Shown one piece after another: positions 9,701-21,411 of a stretch of DNA of 64,000 nt. The translations under genes were made by a program, and so were the position numbers. Under the pieces are notes generated by a model, which was given only the letters and a program-made list of their open reading frames with translations, was not told where the DNA came from and made no database searches. The stretch is from Reticulascus tulasneorum (lineage: Eukaryota; Ascomycota; Sordariomycetes; Glomerellales; Reticulascaceae), in assembly GCA_001557505.1 (NCBI GenBank), contig LSAX01000002.1, positions 3,162,001-3,226,000 of the forward strand. The letters are read 5' to 3'. Numbering within the stretch: the stretch's first letter is position 1; each line of letters starts with the position of its first letter.

Positions 9701-12695
9701 TCACCAAATCTCCTGCCACCAAGTCAGCTTCCGAAACACGGCGTCGGCCTCCTCATCCGTTTCCGCCAGGCCGCCGGCGCGGATGCATTGCTTGATGGAG
9801 TCCTTGCAGGCATCGGCCATCCTAGTGCTCCCGCCGCAGACGAGGAAGATGGCGTTCTCCAGGATCATGCGCGTGACGAGCTCCACCTCCTGTTTGATGA
9901 GGTGCTGGATGTAGACCTTCTGGGTCTGGTCGCGGGAGAAGGTCGTATAAGTCTTGAAGATGGGCCTCGTAGCGACGGGGCCATTGCCTCTCGGGCCATC
10001 GGGCTTGGCTTCTTCGACCATGCCAGCCCATTCGCCTTCGAAGAAGAAATCGGCCGCGCGGTTCCGGTTTCCGAAGAAAAGATAGGTGTCGCCGTGGTCG
10101 AATTCGCGGCGTTCCCAGATTAGAGATCGAATTGGCGCGATACCGGTGCCAGTGGCCATGGCCAGGAGGGGCCGCTTGGCGTGAACGGGCCCATAGAGCC
10201 TCGATTGGGATGGCTTGTAGGTGACGCGGAGTAATGTGCCGTTGGGGAGGTGGTCGATGTATCTGGAGCAGACGCCCACGCGCGGCTTGCGGAGGATGAT
10301 TTTGTACTTCACCAACGCCACGACTAGCTCGACACGAGTACTGTCCTTGTCGGTGGGGTGGTTGCTCGAGACGCCACCGTTGGCAATGCTGAAGTCCCGT
10401 CCGCGGATCACGGGGAAGATGTCGAGCACTCGGTTTGCTGGGAGCTTGACTGAGGTGAACTCTTCGAGGGTTTCGAGGATGGTTCGGCGGGGCCGAGTCG
10501 CGTAGTCGTAGTATTCGTCCTTGTATTCGGCCATGGTAAACTCGACGAGACGCTCCCTGTGATTTGTGGTTTTGGTGAAGAAGGCCATTGCTCTGAGAAA
10601 GCTGCGACGAGGAACGGCGCAGATGTCGAGGTTATGAGTAAGTATATCTCGGAGAGTGCTGTCGTCGAACGGCCAAAAGCCTTGCGGGACGACCGTCGAG
10701 CCTTTGAGCTTGAGTCTTCTGTCGGCAATCTCCTCCCAGCCCATGAGCTCGATGAGCTTCTGCACGTCTTCGGGGAAGTTCTTCGGGTATAGAGTGATGC
10801 AATCACCGGGACGGACCGGCAGGCGGCCCTTGGATCCTGGAGCGATGTCGAAGACCAGATGGCGAACGTCCTGCCAATGCGAAGTGGGAGTCACTCTCTT
10901 GTTTGTAACCAAAACTGCGTCGAAACCTCGGGGAATCGGAAGGGGTTTGTTTGATGGCAGCCGGGGGGTGGTGGGAGCAGGTAGAGCTCCAGTTGAAATA
11001 GAGTTATTTGAAATAATACTCTTGTGTGGCTCTTTGGGATGCGAAGGCATTATCTTGCTCATGATCAGATCTCCCGACGCAAGATCTGCCCTCTTCACTT
11101 CTTCCTCAAGAAACGATAGGGGTTGGAGTAGACGGTTGGATTCAGCAGCTCTCCCGTCATCATAGGTTGCAGCTGAAGACTTCGAGTGACCTGCTACTAC
11201 GCCTCTGTTGTCGTATTCCACAGGCTTCGAAGCATCTCTTGTACCATCTGGCTCTGTATTCGACGTGTTTGTGGGAGTTCGAGGCACTGTATCGCCGCCA
11301 ACGTCCTCTTCCTTCGTTTTGCTCGAGGACACGCCCATGGTTGCAGGAGGTATTATGAGAGGGTATCTTGGAGGTAGTAACGTGTCTTCGGGAATTGGAG
11401 AAAGGCCAGATGGCAATGGAAAGCCTGAGAGAAGTTCTTTGCGTAGGTCTGCCGCCCAAGGTAGGTAAGCTGTGTCGGATCTGTGGAAAAATTGTGAGTG
11501 AATAGCTCGATATGCCGGGCAAAATCATACAAGGCGAGTGCAGCTAATCGTGCTTTGTGGGTGTTCTCGTGTTTACCTTCTCGTGGTTGCGTCCAAAGAA
11601 AGCAGAGCACAGAATCTAACCACAGCAATAGAGTGCACCAGACGAGGGGTTCTCCTCAAAAGGCGAGTGCAACTAGACCCGCCGGATACTTGCACTTAAC
11701 TCTTCGACAACTATGTCAACGAGAATTATGCGGATCTTTTTGACTACGCCAGCAGAGCGCAACTGAGTTATAATGGCCCCAAGCGGCGGGTACAAGCAAG
11801 GACTTATGAAGTAGTATTACTTTGGCTCTCGATAACAAGCACCTCTGGCGGATTGTTGCAATAGAACGCACGAAAGACGAAGTTCATCTCAGGAGGCGAG
11901 TGCATCTTGGCACAAAGTTTCGTAACTTTACCTCTTTACCTTTACCTCTTCACAACTGACAACCTTCACACGAGAACGACAACCCACAAACACGAAAGCA
12001 GAGCGCACGAAACTTGAACAGAACTTACCCATCTTCATGCTGCTCGTCTGCTTCTCCTCGAGGGAAGAACTCAACGCCGCCAAGCTGTTCCAGCCGCTTA
12101 TGGAGTTTCCTCACAGCCCAGTTATATCTGCGTACGAAAAGAAAGGCGAGAGATTAGCCGATAGTTCATGCAGTGTACCAAGGACATGGCCACATACTTG
12201 GTGTACGTGCTGTCGCCAAGACCAAAACTTGTAAACTTCAAGCGGCTCAGGCATGTGGGCGGGAGCTTCTTCCGCAACAGGCTCTTCCAGAACGCCATCG
12301 CGTTATACGGCATGTCCCCCTGACCTGCTGTCGAAACAACAAAGATGACAAGTGTGTACCGCAGGAGCATGCTCTGTGTCGAATCAGTTACAAACTTGTG
12401 GACAACTTGGCCGAGTTACCGGGCTCGCTTTCAAGGCTTCAGAACGGCGGCAGCTGGGGGTGACTTGGTATTACTCCGGTCGGGCTTCTGGACGAAGAGT
12501 GGGTAGAGAACTTACCAGGTCAACTTGATCCATTTCCTCGATATCTGTTTTGAAGTGAAGGCGTTGAGCCATTTCCGCAAGCTCCTCTGCAATGTCCTGG
12601 CTATTTCCAGTCTCGGAACCGAATAACACCAGCACCGACCTGCCAGGCAACTCAGCTTGGACAGGGCCATTGTCATCGGTCTCTGGCGTGGCCAT
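9701..12695 (-). CDS. TAH18: NADPH-dependent diflavin oxidoreductase Tah18
   Basis: Four exons: 12695-12516, 12373-12198, 12127-12029, 11480-9701, giving 744 residues. Tah18 passes electrons from NADPH through FAD and FMN to Dre2 in cytosolic Fe-S cluster assembly. The flavodoxin domain fills residues 1 to about 165 (GSETGNSQDIAEE, STAGQGDMP, FGLGDSTY). A low-complexity linker of roughly 130 residues follows (about 195-330). The FAD and NADPH domains follow (GRDFSIAN, MATGTGIAPIRS, LFFGNRN, VCGGSTRMADA), with an aromatic C-terminus (WWQEIW). The ATG at 12695 sits in CAAAATGGCC. Usual family members are near 600 residues, so the linker is long. The third intron (12028-11481) is 548 nt, far longer than the other two (142 and 70 nt), and carries internal repeats. 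Confidence 0.92.
11533..12004. repeat. Diverged duplicated repeat plus inverted repeat inside TAH18 intron 3
   Basis: Two 47-base segments, 11625-11671 and 11858-11904, align without gaps and agree at most positions. Both begin GCAATAGA and end AGGCGAGTGCA. The similarity continues weakly downstream (CTCTTC-ACAACT in both). GGCGAGTGCA also occurs at 11533-11542. AGCAGAGC occurs at 11601, 11751 and 11997; its last interval, 246 bases, is close to the 233-base offset of the long pair. In addition, 11548-11572 and 11968-11995 are imperfect inverted copies of each other (TTTGTGGGT, GTTCTCGTGT). The whole array lies within the intron. Confidence 0.7.
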
Positions 12696-15600
12696 TTTGT
12701 GCAAGAATTCACATTGAAATTCCTCTTAAAGCTGCCCAGTCCGGGGAGGATTTGAAAACACTTGCTCACAGAGCAGGAGAGGCTCTAGCTATTCAGTGTT
12801 GGCGAACAAGACGTAAGAGCAAGTCAATTCATGGGCGAGCAAGTGCCACTTTGATATTTCTTAGCGTCAGGTGAGATATTTTTGTTCGCTTCAGTGAGAT
12901 TCCTAGCGGCATCGGAGGTGCAACTAGCAGGCCTGGACCAGAAAAGCTTCTGGATTCACTCTTCGATGTCGGAGGTGTTGGTGTATCGCTGAGGCCGACC
13001 GCACAAGATGCGGGTGCAATCTCTTAACCTGCGGTCGGACTTCCGACGTCTCGGCAGTCGTCCAAGCAAGTGTTGGTCGGGGCTGGAACCGAGCCTTTGG
13101 GACGAAACCCGAGTGTGACTCTGTTTGGTGCGCCGCACTCAATGGTTCAGATGCACCACACAAGTCTCAAGCGCCACGATCACAAGCCAAAGCAGCCTGG
13201 AGGACCTAACTAGCACGCTGAGTGGCTGGCGCCGGTCGCCACCTAATCGTGTTGGGGCTAGATTTGTGCGGCTAGGGGTAATAATTTGATGTGACCCTAA
13301 CGGCTGGGACGGACTGGGTGGGCACGGTGGGTTAGGCGGGAGCTGCACCGTTGCTTCTAGAAGTTTGTTTGACGAGTGTGGAGCAAGCCTGTTGCTTGTC
13401 TCTCATCCTTTTGGCTCTCTCTTTCCAGTGACTGCGAGGATGCCACGCAATGGTGGCCGTGTGGTGTGGTTGTCATAAGTATGCCGTGAGATGGATGGTT
13501 GGCGCCCTACTCCGTCCCACTATCTTGTTCAATGTTGTTCAGTTGTTGCAAAAAGCACATCTCCTCATCGATGGGTGTCCTGTCAACCGTGATTGACCGG
13601 GTGAGGCTTGGAGGTAGATTGTATTTCTTAGGGCCCCTCCCCAAAAGACAGGTCATCCCTGAATGCTACATTTAGCGTGGACTGTGTGGCGGGGATCGCC
13701 AAGGGTTCCCTTCTGAAATCTTCATGCGCTCCGCGAAATCCAGTGGGCCGGGGAAATTTGTTTTGACAAGGCAATTTCGGGGAGCCCAGCACCCACGGGT
13801 CGACTTGAAGGAGGCCTGGCGATGTCGACCTGCCCTCCCGTGATTGCTCAATACGAGCCCAGGCCTACCCAGGCAACTACTGTAAGTAGACAGGTACGTA
13901 GGTACGTGCAGTACAGGCACAGTACACAGTCACATCAGTGATCACTGGCTATAAGGGGTCCCCCCCAAGAGTCACACGGCGTGCATCTTCGATCAGTCAC
14001 CAGTCGTTCGCATCGACGCCTGCATCGACGCCTGCGTCGACGTGGCCAACGTGATCGCGAAGCGCCGTCAGGATGCTGTCATTCGGCGAGCGCCCCCGGC
14101 TCCTACTTACCATTAGGGTGATCTGTTTAGTCCAAATGGAGATCTGCTGCAGAATGGTGGCAGCGAACTAGAACTAATAAGCAGCTGGAGCAGGGCGAAA
14201 TGGAGAGGGGGAGGCGACCGGCAGGCAGCCCTCTTTTCTCCTTAGGTGCCATTCAGCCGCTGTGGGTCTGTCCCAATAACTCCCGAATTCAACGTCGCAA
14301 GTACCGCGTGGTAAGGGCTGAACCATTTATGTTCTCTCATGTTCTTACCCGCACGAGCTGAGCGGGCTGATATGTACCCGGAGCACCGGTCATTGGCAAT
14401 CCGTACAAGACATACCGTACCTTGCAATCGACTTCCCAGTCCCCGAGTTGGGGAGTTGCCTATTTGCTAGAGTGATAGTTTTGCGTACCTGGCTCCAGTA
14501 CCTGAGTGTTTGGTATATCATTGATCCCCCCGTGTCTTTCAGACAGAACTTGGAGGCTGTTTGTCTTTTCCTGGGGAGTGGTCTAGAGGTCTCCTACTTG
14601 GGCGGCTTAACTGCCGTTGCCTTTGGCTCTTGTATGTGTGGTCTTATGGAGGAGGGTTTTCAGTTCACTCTAGGAAGACTGCCCCGGCGCTGATGAGGAA
14701 CGTGGGAACAACACACTGGATGATGCCTTTCGCAAGAATAGTTTGAGGATGCGCACTGGACTGTTGATGGCAACCAGATGACAGTTAGTAGGTGTAGCCA
14801 TATGCAGGACTGTCCCTAGATTGCCCTTGGCCAACCTGGAGGACTAGATGGTCGACAAGAGATTTGGTGGGCTGTGTGAGTCGGCCGTCAAATCGAGGCT
14901 GGTTTTCACTTCATCGCAACGGCCTCAAAATTGATGACTGGATTCAAATCCTTATCATCGCGTTGCTTTTCCTCCGTATCTGCTCCAAGAGACAACCCGC
15001 CACACCGCCACATCCGTGGTTTTGGCATCGCCCTCCTCTCCATCCGCCAGCCAAAGGCAAGGCACACCCGTCATTTCGAGCGCGTTGGACCAAATTCTCT
15101 TTCCTTCTCCCAGCTCCCGAACTCAGACAGGTGGGGGATTCGTGGCCGTAAACTTTCGTTTTCTTCTTTGCCACCCAAAAAAACCCAGGAGCACTCATGT
15201 CAGGAGCACTCCATGAATCCCTGGATAGCCTAAGGTACTTGAGTCTTCGCCAATTCAAGAACAACCCAGAGCTGCCTGCTGCGCGCGCACAAGTACAGCG
15301 AAAACTCACTCTAGACATTTTCTTTTCTAAAAATCATCCTACCCAGTTTCACTTACTCCGGCCATTTATCTCGCCCCAAAAATAAAAAACATCTCTACTA
15401 AAGGTACGTCACTCTCTGATGCCTCATCCGGTCAGAGATGGAGGTTCCCCCCCCTGCATGATATCAGAAGAAGAAAAAAGAAGAGTGACTTGGAGTCAAC
15501 CCATAAGCACAGGCAGGTACGAAGGTACCCAGGTACCACCCTGGGAAAGGACCGCCACCAGCCGCATCACGCTTTCCTTGTTGCGCCTCTCGCTTACCCT

Positions 15601-15943
15601 GAAACCCCTGCACCAAAGAAAAAAAATATTTGTACTTCAAGCGCGACAAAGACCAGACCTCCCTTTCTTCTCTCTCCTCCCTTCATCACAACCTTCAACC
15701 AAAATTGTGTCACCGCGCAACGCAAGCCGTCTGTCTAACACTCTCAAGCTTTCTAGGGCACGAAGCTACCCTGAAAAATCCCCCTCATTGTTCAAGAGTT
15801 CAATATTCCCGAACTTCAAACTCATAACCTCCGAACGATCCTTTCCCTAGGTTCAAGTTCGAACGTCATTCTGTTACCATCAACCCTAAACAGCCTACAC
15901 CTCCAAACACTTCATCCCGACCCCATCAGGACCATCGCCCAAG
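12696..15943. other. Long intergenic region between divergent TAH18 and the RRM gene
   Basis: No gene is supported in these 3.2 kb. A triplicated 12-mer (ATCGACGCCTGC type) lies at about 14009-14044. From about 15640 to 15943 the sequence is CT- and AAC-rich like a fungal 5' leader. A GTACGT donor at about 15402, followed by a CT-rich stretch, hints at a 5' UTR intron of the RRM gene, but its acceptor is unclear. Confidence 0.45.
14009..14044. repeat. Short tandem 12-mer repeat
   Basis: The unit ATCGACGCCTGC is repeated about three times, the last copy changed to GTCGACG. It lies in gene-free DNA and no function is suggested. Confidence 0.6.
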
Positions 15944-17478
15944 ATGTCTGCTATCGTGGAGAAAGTTACCGACGCCGTCAATGACGTTACAAATGCTCTG
16001 AGCAACACCTCTATCACCGACAAGGCCACCGACAAGAATGCCGCCAACGATGCCGTCCTCGCCAGCGCTGCTGAGGGGCGCCGACTCTACATCGGCAATC
16101 TGGCCTATGCGACAACTGAGGGGGAATTAAAGGAATTCTTCAAGGGCTACCTTGTGTGAGTACTCCTTCGTTCTGTGTACCCTTTTGTGGCTAGCTGTCC
16201 CTGGCTTGCCGCCTCACCTCTGCTGGCGACGGAGATGCTGGGACTGGCGTGCCTTCCTGCACCTGTCCCATCGCTGTCGTCACGGCTGCTACCAATCATG
16301 CTCTGAGCACTTGCTTTGTCGTCAGCCTTGCTGCGATGTTGCCTAGAGTCCAAAGCTGCTGCCCACACTTTAGCTGCTTTCACTTAATGAGAGGTTGCCG
16401 TTCTCGTCTTCGATTATGCCATCCGAAGTCGGGTGATATTTGGCGAGACCACCGGGTTTATCAACTTCACCTACCATGTGCTAATTTCCTTTTCCCAATA
16501 GTGAGTCTGTATCTATCCCAAAGAACCCTCGCACCGACCGACCAGTTGGCTATGCCTTCGTCGACCTCTCTACTCCTAGCGAGGCTGAGCGTGCCATTTC
16601 TGAGCTTTCTGGCAAGGAAATCCTGGAACGCAAGGTCTCTGTGCAGCTCGCCCGCAAGCCTGAGCCTGCTGGAGAGCGAGCCGTCGAGGGCACCAATGGT
16701 GAGGGTGCTGATGGTTCCCGCCGCCGACCATCTGGTCGTGGCCGAGGACGAGGCCGTGGTGGACGCGGTGCTCGCGGCGCACGAGGAGGTCGTGCCGATG
16801 GAACTGTAAGTCTTACAGCTATATGATGCACAACCTGGATATATGCTGACACCACTCGCAGGAATCTGGTGCCAAGGAGGAAGGAGCATCTATTGATGAT
16901 GCTGCCGCTGCCCCCGCTGCCGATTCCGCTGAGGTTCAACCATTGAGCGATATCACAAATAAGGACACTACTGACGACCCCACCAAGAAGACTACCCAAG
17001 CTCGCCCTCCTCGTGAGCGTCGCGAGCGAGGCCCTCCAGCTGATGGAATCGCCTCCAAGACAAAGGTCATGGTTGCCAACCTGCCTTACGACCTGACCGA
17101 GGAAACGGTAAGCCTTACTTGAGCCCCCTGATTTCAAACCATTTTCCTGACGCACGAGAACAGCTGAAGGAGCTCTTCGCCGCCTATGAGCCTTCTTCCG
17201 CAAAGATCGCCCTGCGACCTATTCCGCGATTCATGATCAAGAAGCTCCAGGCCCGAGGAGAGGCACGCAAGGGACGCGGCTTCGGTTTCGTCACCCTGTC
17301 CTCCGAGGAGCAGCAGCAGAAGGCTGTTGCTGAGATGAACGGCAAGGAGATCGAGGGACGAGAGATCGCCGTCAAGGTTGCGATTGATAGCCCTGACAAG
17401 ACTGATGAGGAGGCCAACGCTCCCGAGGGAGAAGGTGAGGCCAACGGTACCACCGAGGGTGCTGTCGCCACCGCCTAA
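15944..17478 (+). CDS. RNA-binding protein with two RRM domains and an RGG-type linker
   Basis: Four exons: 15944-16155, 16502-16805, 16862-17107, 17164-17478, giving 358 residues. RRM1 is near residues 47-125, with RNP2 LYIGNLAY and RNP1 VGYAFVDL. An Arg/Gly-rich segment follows near 145-170 (GRGRGRGGRGARGARGG). RRM2 is near 230-325, with VMVANLPYDL and GRGFGFVTL. The tail is acidic and Thr-rich. The architecture fits a nucleic-acid-binding factor in mRNA handling; the exact family role is not known to me. The first intron is 346 nt and splits RRM1 after GYL; the other introns are 56 nt each. The ATG context is CCAAGATGTC. Confidence 0.9.
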
Positions 17479-18434
17479 ATATAGGCTCAGCGACAAACAG
17501 AGCAGACATGAGAGACCAGGAGCAATCTTAGAATCTCGGTCTTCACGAGCGTCCTTATGAAAACGGCATCCGATACGACGATTTTCAATTTTGGCAGTGA
17601 CCCCGATCTCCCCCCATAATACTCACCACGAACGAAACTTCGATCCATCAACCCCTTCTATCCCCTGTATTTGTTACCTCATACCTCGTCATCCCCATCC
17701 ATCCATACCCCCCGCTGGGTTGTACATTAGCTTTAACTCTGGGCGGCCTGGACGGAAGAGGAAAAGTTTGGCGCAATCCAATAAACCGGGTGGTTCTTAC
17801 ACATTCTCGTTGATGCATCTTGTGTGATTTTGTGTCTCTGTGATTTTATCGGCGACTCTGCTGTGAACCATTGCTTTTGCTAGAACTCCATGCCATTGAC
17901 CGTAAACGGCCTGCCCTGATATTTGGATGCGGTTTGGTTAGCAAGCAATCGTGCCATGGAGTCGAAGACTGGATGGAGGTGGGAGCAGATCCGGTCCAAG
18001 GATGAATTTGGCTTAGGTCGACCTAATTTGTAGCCCCAAGTAAGCCATTGGTTGCGTCAGGATGGGGTCTTGAAGACAAGCCTTCCAAGCGCGCTGAGAG
18101 TCTGGACCCATTTGCGCCGTCCCAGAAGTTAAAACCATCTCTCCACCGTCTCATCTTGATGTAAAAACATATTTCTTACCAGATACCTAGCAACTTTTCT
18201 TAAATATCCCCCGATACGAGGCGAGGAATTGTGGCATAAAATTTGCATTGAGACTCTGACTGTGCGTCATACTTGCGACCTGCCGAAGCGTCTAGGTTCA
18301 GACCAGGTGTCTAATTTCTGCTGTTAGAGCACCATCATCCTTATCAGCTTCCGCGACCCCTCTGCGAAACCACAACGTACCTATTCAAGTACCCCCAACA
18401 GCAACCACCCGTCGCACTTAACTCCCTTCCCACC
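17479..18434. other. Intergenic region
   Basis: This holds the 3' UTR of the RRM gene and the promoter of the ArfGAP gene. No coding frame or RNA gene is recognisable. Confidence 0.5.
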
Positions 18435-19647
18435 ATGGCTACCAAGGCCATGTGGGAGGTTGATCCCGAGACTCGCTCCAAGGTTAGATTTGGAACATCC
18501 CCGTGTTGGCGGTGGCTTGCTAACACATCCCTCCAATCTGTAGCTTGTCGCAATCCAAAAGGAGTCGAAGAACAGCAATTGCTGCGACTGCAACGCCCCC
18601 TCCCCACAATGGGCCTCTCCCAAGTTCGGAATCTTCATCTGCCTGTCCTGTGCTGGCGTCCATCGAGGGCTGGGCGTTCATATTTCCTTTGTGCGAAGCA
18701 TTTCCATGGACGCCTTTAAGCAAGTCGAGATCGAGCGAATGCGCCTCGGCGGCAACGAGAACTGGCGCAAATTCTTCGAGGAGCATGAGGATACCAAGAT
18801 GATGGGCATTACATGGGATGATGCCACCATTGCGGAGCGATACAGCGGCGAGGTGGGCGAGGAATGGAAGGAGAGGCTGGCGGCCAAAGTCGAAGGGCGA
18901 GAATACGTCGCGGGGGAAAAGAAGCCCGTCCCTGTTCCGGCCGCAGTGAAGAATGTGTCAAGAACTGGCACGCCGTCAAGTGCCACCAACAGTCGGGCTG
19001 CGAGCCCTGGGAGAAAGGTCAAGGTGGACGATAAGTACTTCTCGAAGCTGGGAGCCGAGAATGCGTCGAGACCGGAGGACGTGCCGCCCAACCAGGGAGG
19101 GAAATTCGCCGGCTTTGGAAATACACCAATGCCAGCGAAGAAAGAGGAGAGTATCCCTTCGTACGATGATCTACAGAAAGATCCGTTGGCGGCGTTGAGC
19201 AAAGGGCTCGGATGGTTCACTTCTACGGTTACAAAAACGGCGAAGACGGTCAATGATGGGTACATCCAGCCTACGGCAAAACAGGTGAGATGCTACCCGC
19301 TCCGCGCTCTCCTCTATATCTCATACAAGACTAACACAAAACAGCTGGCTGAATCCGAGTTTGCCAAGCAAGCCCAGGTGGCAGCAGGGCAAGTCGCCAA
19401 ATCGGCGCAAATGGGAGCCAAGACTGCACAGGAGGGTCTGAACCGGTTCGTCGAGGGGCCGAAGGACGGACAGCGGGGACAGGCGCCGTTGGATGAGACG
19501 AAGAAGGATTTCTGGGACGACTTCTCGTCACTTGCGGAGCAGAGGCAACGGAGCGGGAGCAGTGCCATCGGGACGGCTGCGATGGGGAAGGGGGGTAGAA
19601 GTACGGCCCCAGCTGCAAAGAAGACGGATGAGTGGGATGATTGGTGA
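18435..19647 (+). CDS. GCS1: ADP-ribosylation factor GTPase-activating protein (Gcs1/ArfGAP1 type)
   Basis: Three exons: 18435-18482, 18544-19284, 19345-19647, giving 363 residues. The protein stimulates GTP hydrolysis by Arf and so controls COPI coat cycling at the Golgi. The ArfGAP zinc finger has Cys at 29, 32, 49 and 52 (C-x2-C-x16-C-x2-C) followed by AGVHRGLG with the arginine finger R57. The C-terminal half holds amphipathic, Ser/Thr-rich segments ([19 protein letters not shown] and repeated AQ/AK motifs) that resemble ALPS-like membrane-curvature sensors, and it ends in DEWDDW. The second intron (19285-19344, 60 nt) has no stop and a length of 3n, so retention would add 20 residues. 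Confidence 0.92.
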
Positions 19648-20481
19648 GAGTGAAGCCGCTTTTGGTTATGTGCGAAGGAGGAAGGCTAGTATATGACGCG
19701 ATAGAGGGATTTGCCTGATCTAAAGCAATTGTAGGCGCAGTAAAATATACAAGTCCAAGCCGCAGATCTAGTCCACAAAGTCCCACGATCTCCTGCCCAA
19801 GTTCTCGGGCTCAGTGCCGACCTTCTCTAGGTTGACAAACGAGCAGTCATTCAAACTTGGGCTTAATGAAATCGTTAAATCAAGCACCGGAGACTTCGAT
19901 CGCAAAGGCAGGGGGCGAGAGAATCTTATTGTGTTTTGTCGTAGGATTACGTGCATGTTTGTTCAGGCCTAGGCTCATCCGGGATAGTGGCATGGGAGCT
20001 CGTAATTGTTTAGACACGTTCTACAAAGCATAGAAGATATGTCAACGACATTTGGAGGCTGATTCTTCCCGAATTCTTGGTTTCGCAGAGAAAAGATGGG
20101 CCACGCACAATTTGTGTTCAATACTATTCGATGCAATGCCCCATATCCTGGCCAAGATGGTAGTCTCTTTTCTTTAGGTTTATAACAAAGGATTTCCGCA
20201 CAATTGAAGCTGTGGCATATAGAACAATAATCTTGCATAATTACGTTCATGTTGAGAGCACACACACGATGCAATGCCACAATTATTAGCTCACACATTA
20301 CCATCAGGGTATGGGCTACCGACGAGGAATTGAAGGACCGAACAGCATCACGTGGGAACGTTGGCCGAGGTTGCGGCCGGCACTAGCCGGTACCGCACGG
20401 AGGGTTTCTAATGACGACAAGGCCATACATCGAAGCTCCTCCTTCAGCTCTTCTGCCCGCAATTGAACCACAGAGCTCGCC
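19648..20481. other. Intergenic region
   Basis: This is the gap between the ArfGAP gene and ETFB. The stretch near 20000-20310 is visibly richer in A and T than the flanks. No gene is supported. Confidence 0.5.
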
Positions 20482-21411
20482 ATGTCTGCACTACGGATTC
20501 TCGTGCCCATAAAGCGGGTAATTGACTATGCTGTGAGGCGCACCTTTTGACCATTACCGCCGTTGGAGCTGACAAGAATTATGCAGGTCAAACCGCGAGT
20601 CAATAAGGCGCAGACGGGCGTCGAAACGGCGGGAGTCAAGCACTCGATGAACCCCTTCGACGAACTCTCTGTCGAGGAATCGGTGCGCATCCGGGAGAAG
20701 AAGCGCGCCCCGGGCGGCGTCGAAGACATCACCGTGATTTCGGCCGGACCACCCAAGGCTCAAGACATCCTTCGGACGGCCATGGCCATGGGCGCGGATC
20801 GGGCGATTCACGTGGAGATGAAGGACGGGGAGGAGCTGGAGCCTCTCTCCGTAGCGAAGCTGCTCAAATCCGCGGCCGAGCAGCACAAGAGCAACCTGGT
20901 TATTTTGGGGAAGCAGAGCATCGACGACGACGCGAACCAGACGGGCCAGATGCTGGCGGGGCTCTTGGGCTGGCCACAGGCGACGCAGGCTTCCAAGGTC
21001 GAGTTTGGTGAAGGGGATACCGTGACCGTAACAAGAGAGGTGGACGGGGGTGCGGAGACTGTGAGGGCGAAGCTGCCCCTGGTGATCACGACCGATTTGA
21101 GGCTGAACGAGCCGCGGTATGCGAGCCTGCCGAATATCATGAAGGCGAAGAAGAAGCCGCTCGAGAAGAAGACACTGGCGGATTATGGGATAACGGGGGA
21201 GAAGAGGTTGAAGGTCTTGAAGGTCGAAGGTATGAGCTTCTCTCCTGCACTTGTTCCATTGCCCTCGACGGGGGCTTGCCCAGGCGGGGCAGCTACGGCC
21301 AAATGACTGTTACTGACACATGTGCTAGAACCGGCAGCGAGGCAGGGTGGTGGGAAGGTTGCCGATGTTGATGGGCTGATCTCTAAGCTTAAGGAACTGG
21401 GAGCTATATAG
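20482..21411 (+). CDS. ETFB: Electron transfer flavoprotein beta subunit, mitochondrial
   Basis: Three exons: 20482-20532, 20587-21229, 21329-21411, giving 258 residues, the usual size. With the alpha subunit it takes electrons from acyl-CoA and other matrix dehydrogenases and passes them to ETF-QO. Visible marks are the N-terminal MSALRILVPIKRVIDYA, HSMNPFDELSVEE, the AMP-binding region around LGKQSIDDDANQTGQM, and the family signature LNEPRYASLPNIMKAKKKP. Both introns are short (54 and 99 nt). The second splits a Glu codon shortly before the C-terminal helix KVADVDGLISKLKELGAI. Fungal orthologues are called CIR1 in yeast. Confidence 0.95.

Noticed and set aside
16550..17203. 217-codon minus-strand frame
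   Set aside because: It is the antisense shadow of the RRM gene and crosses its introns.
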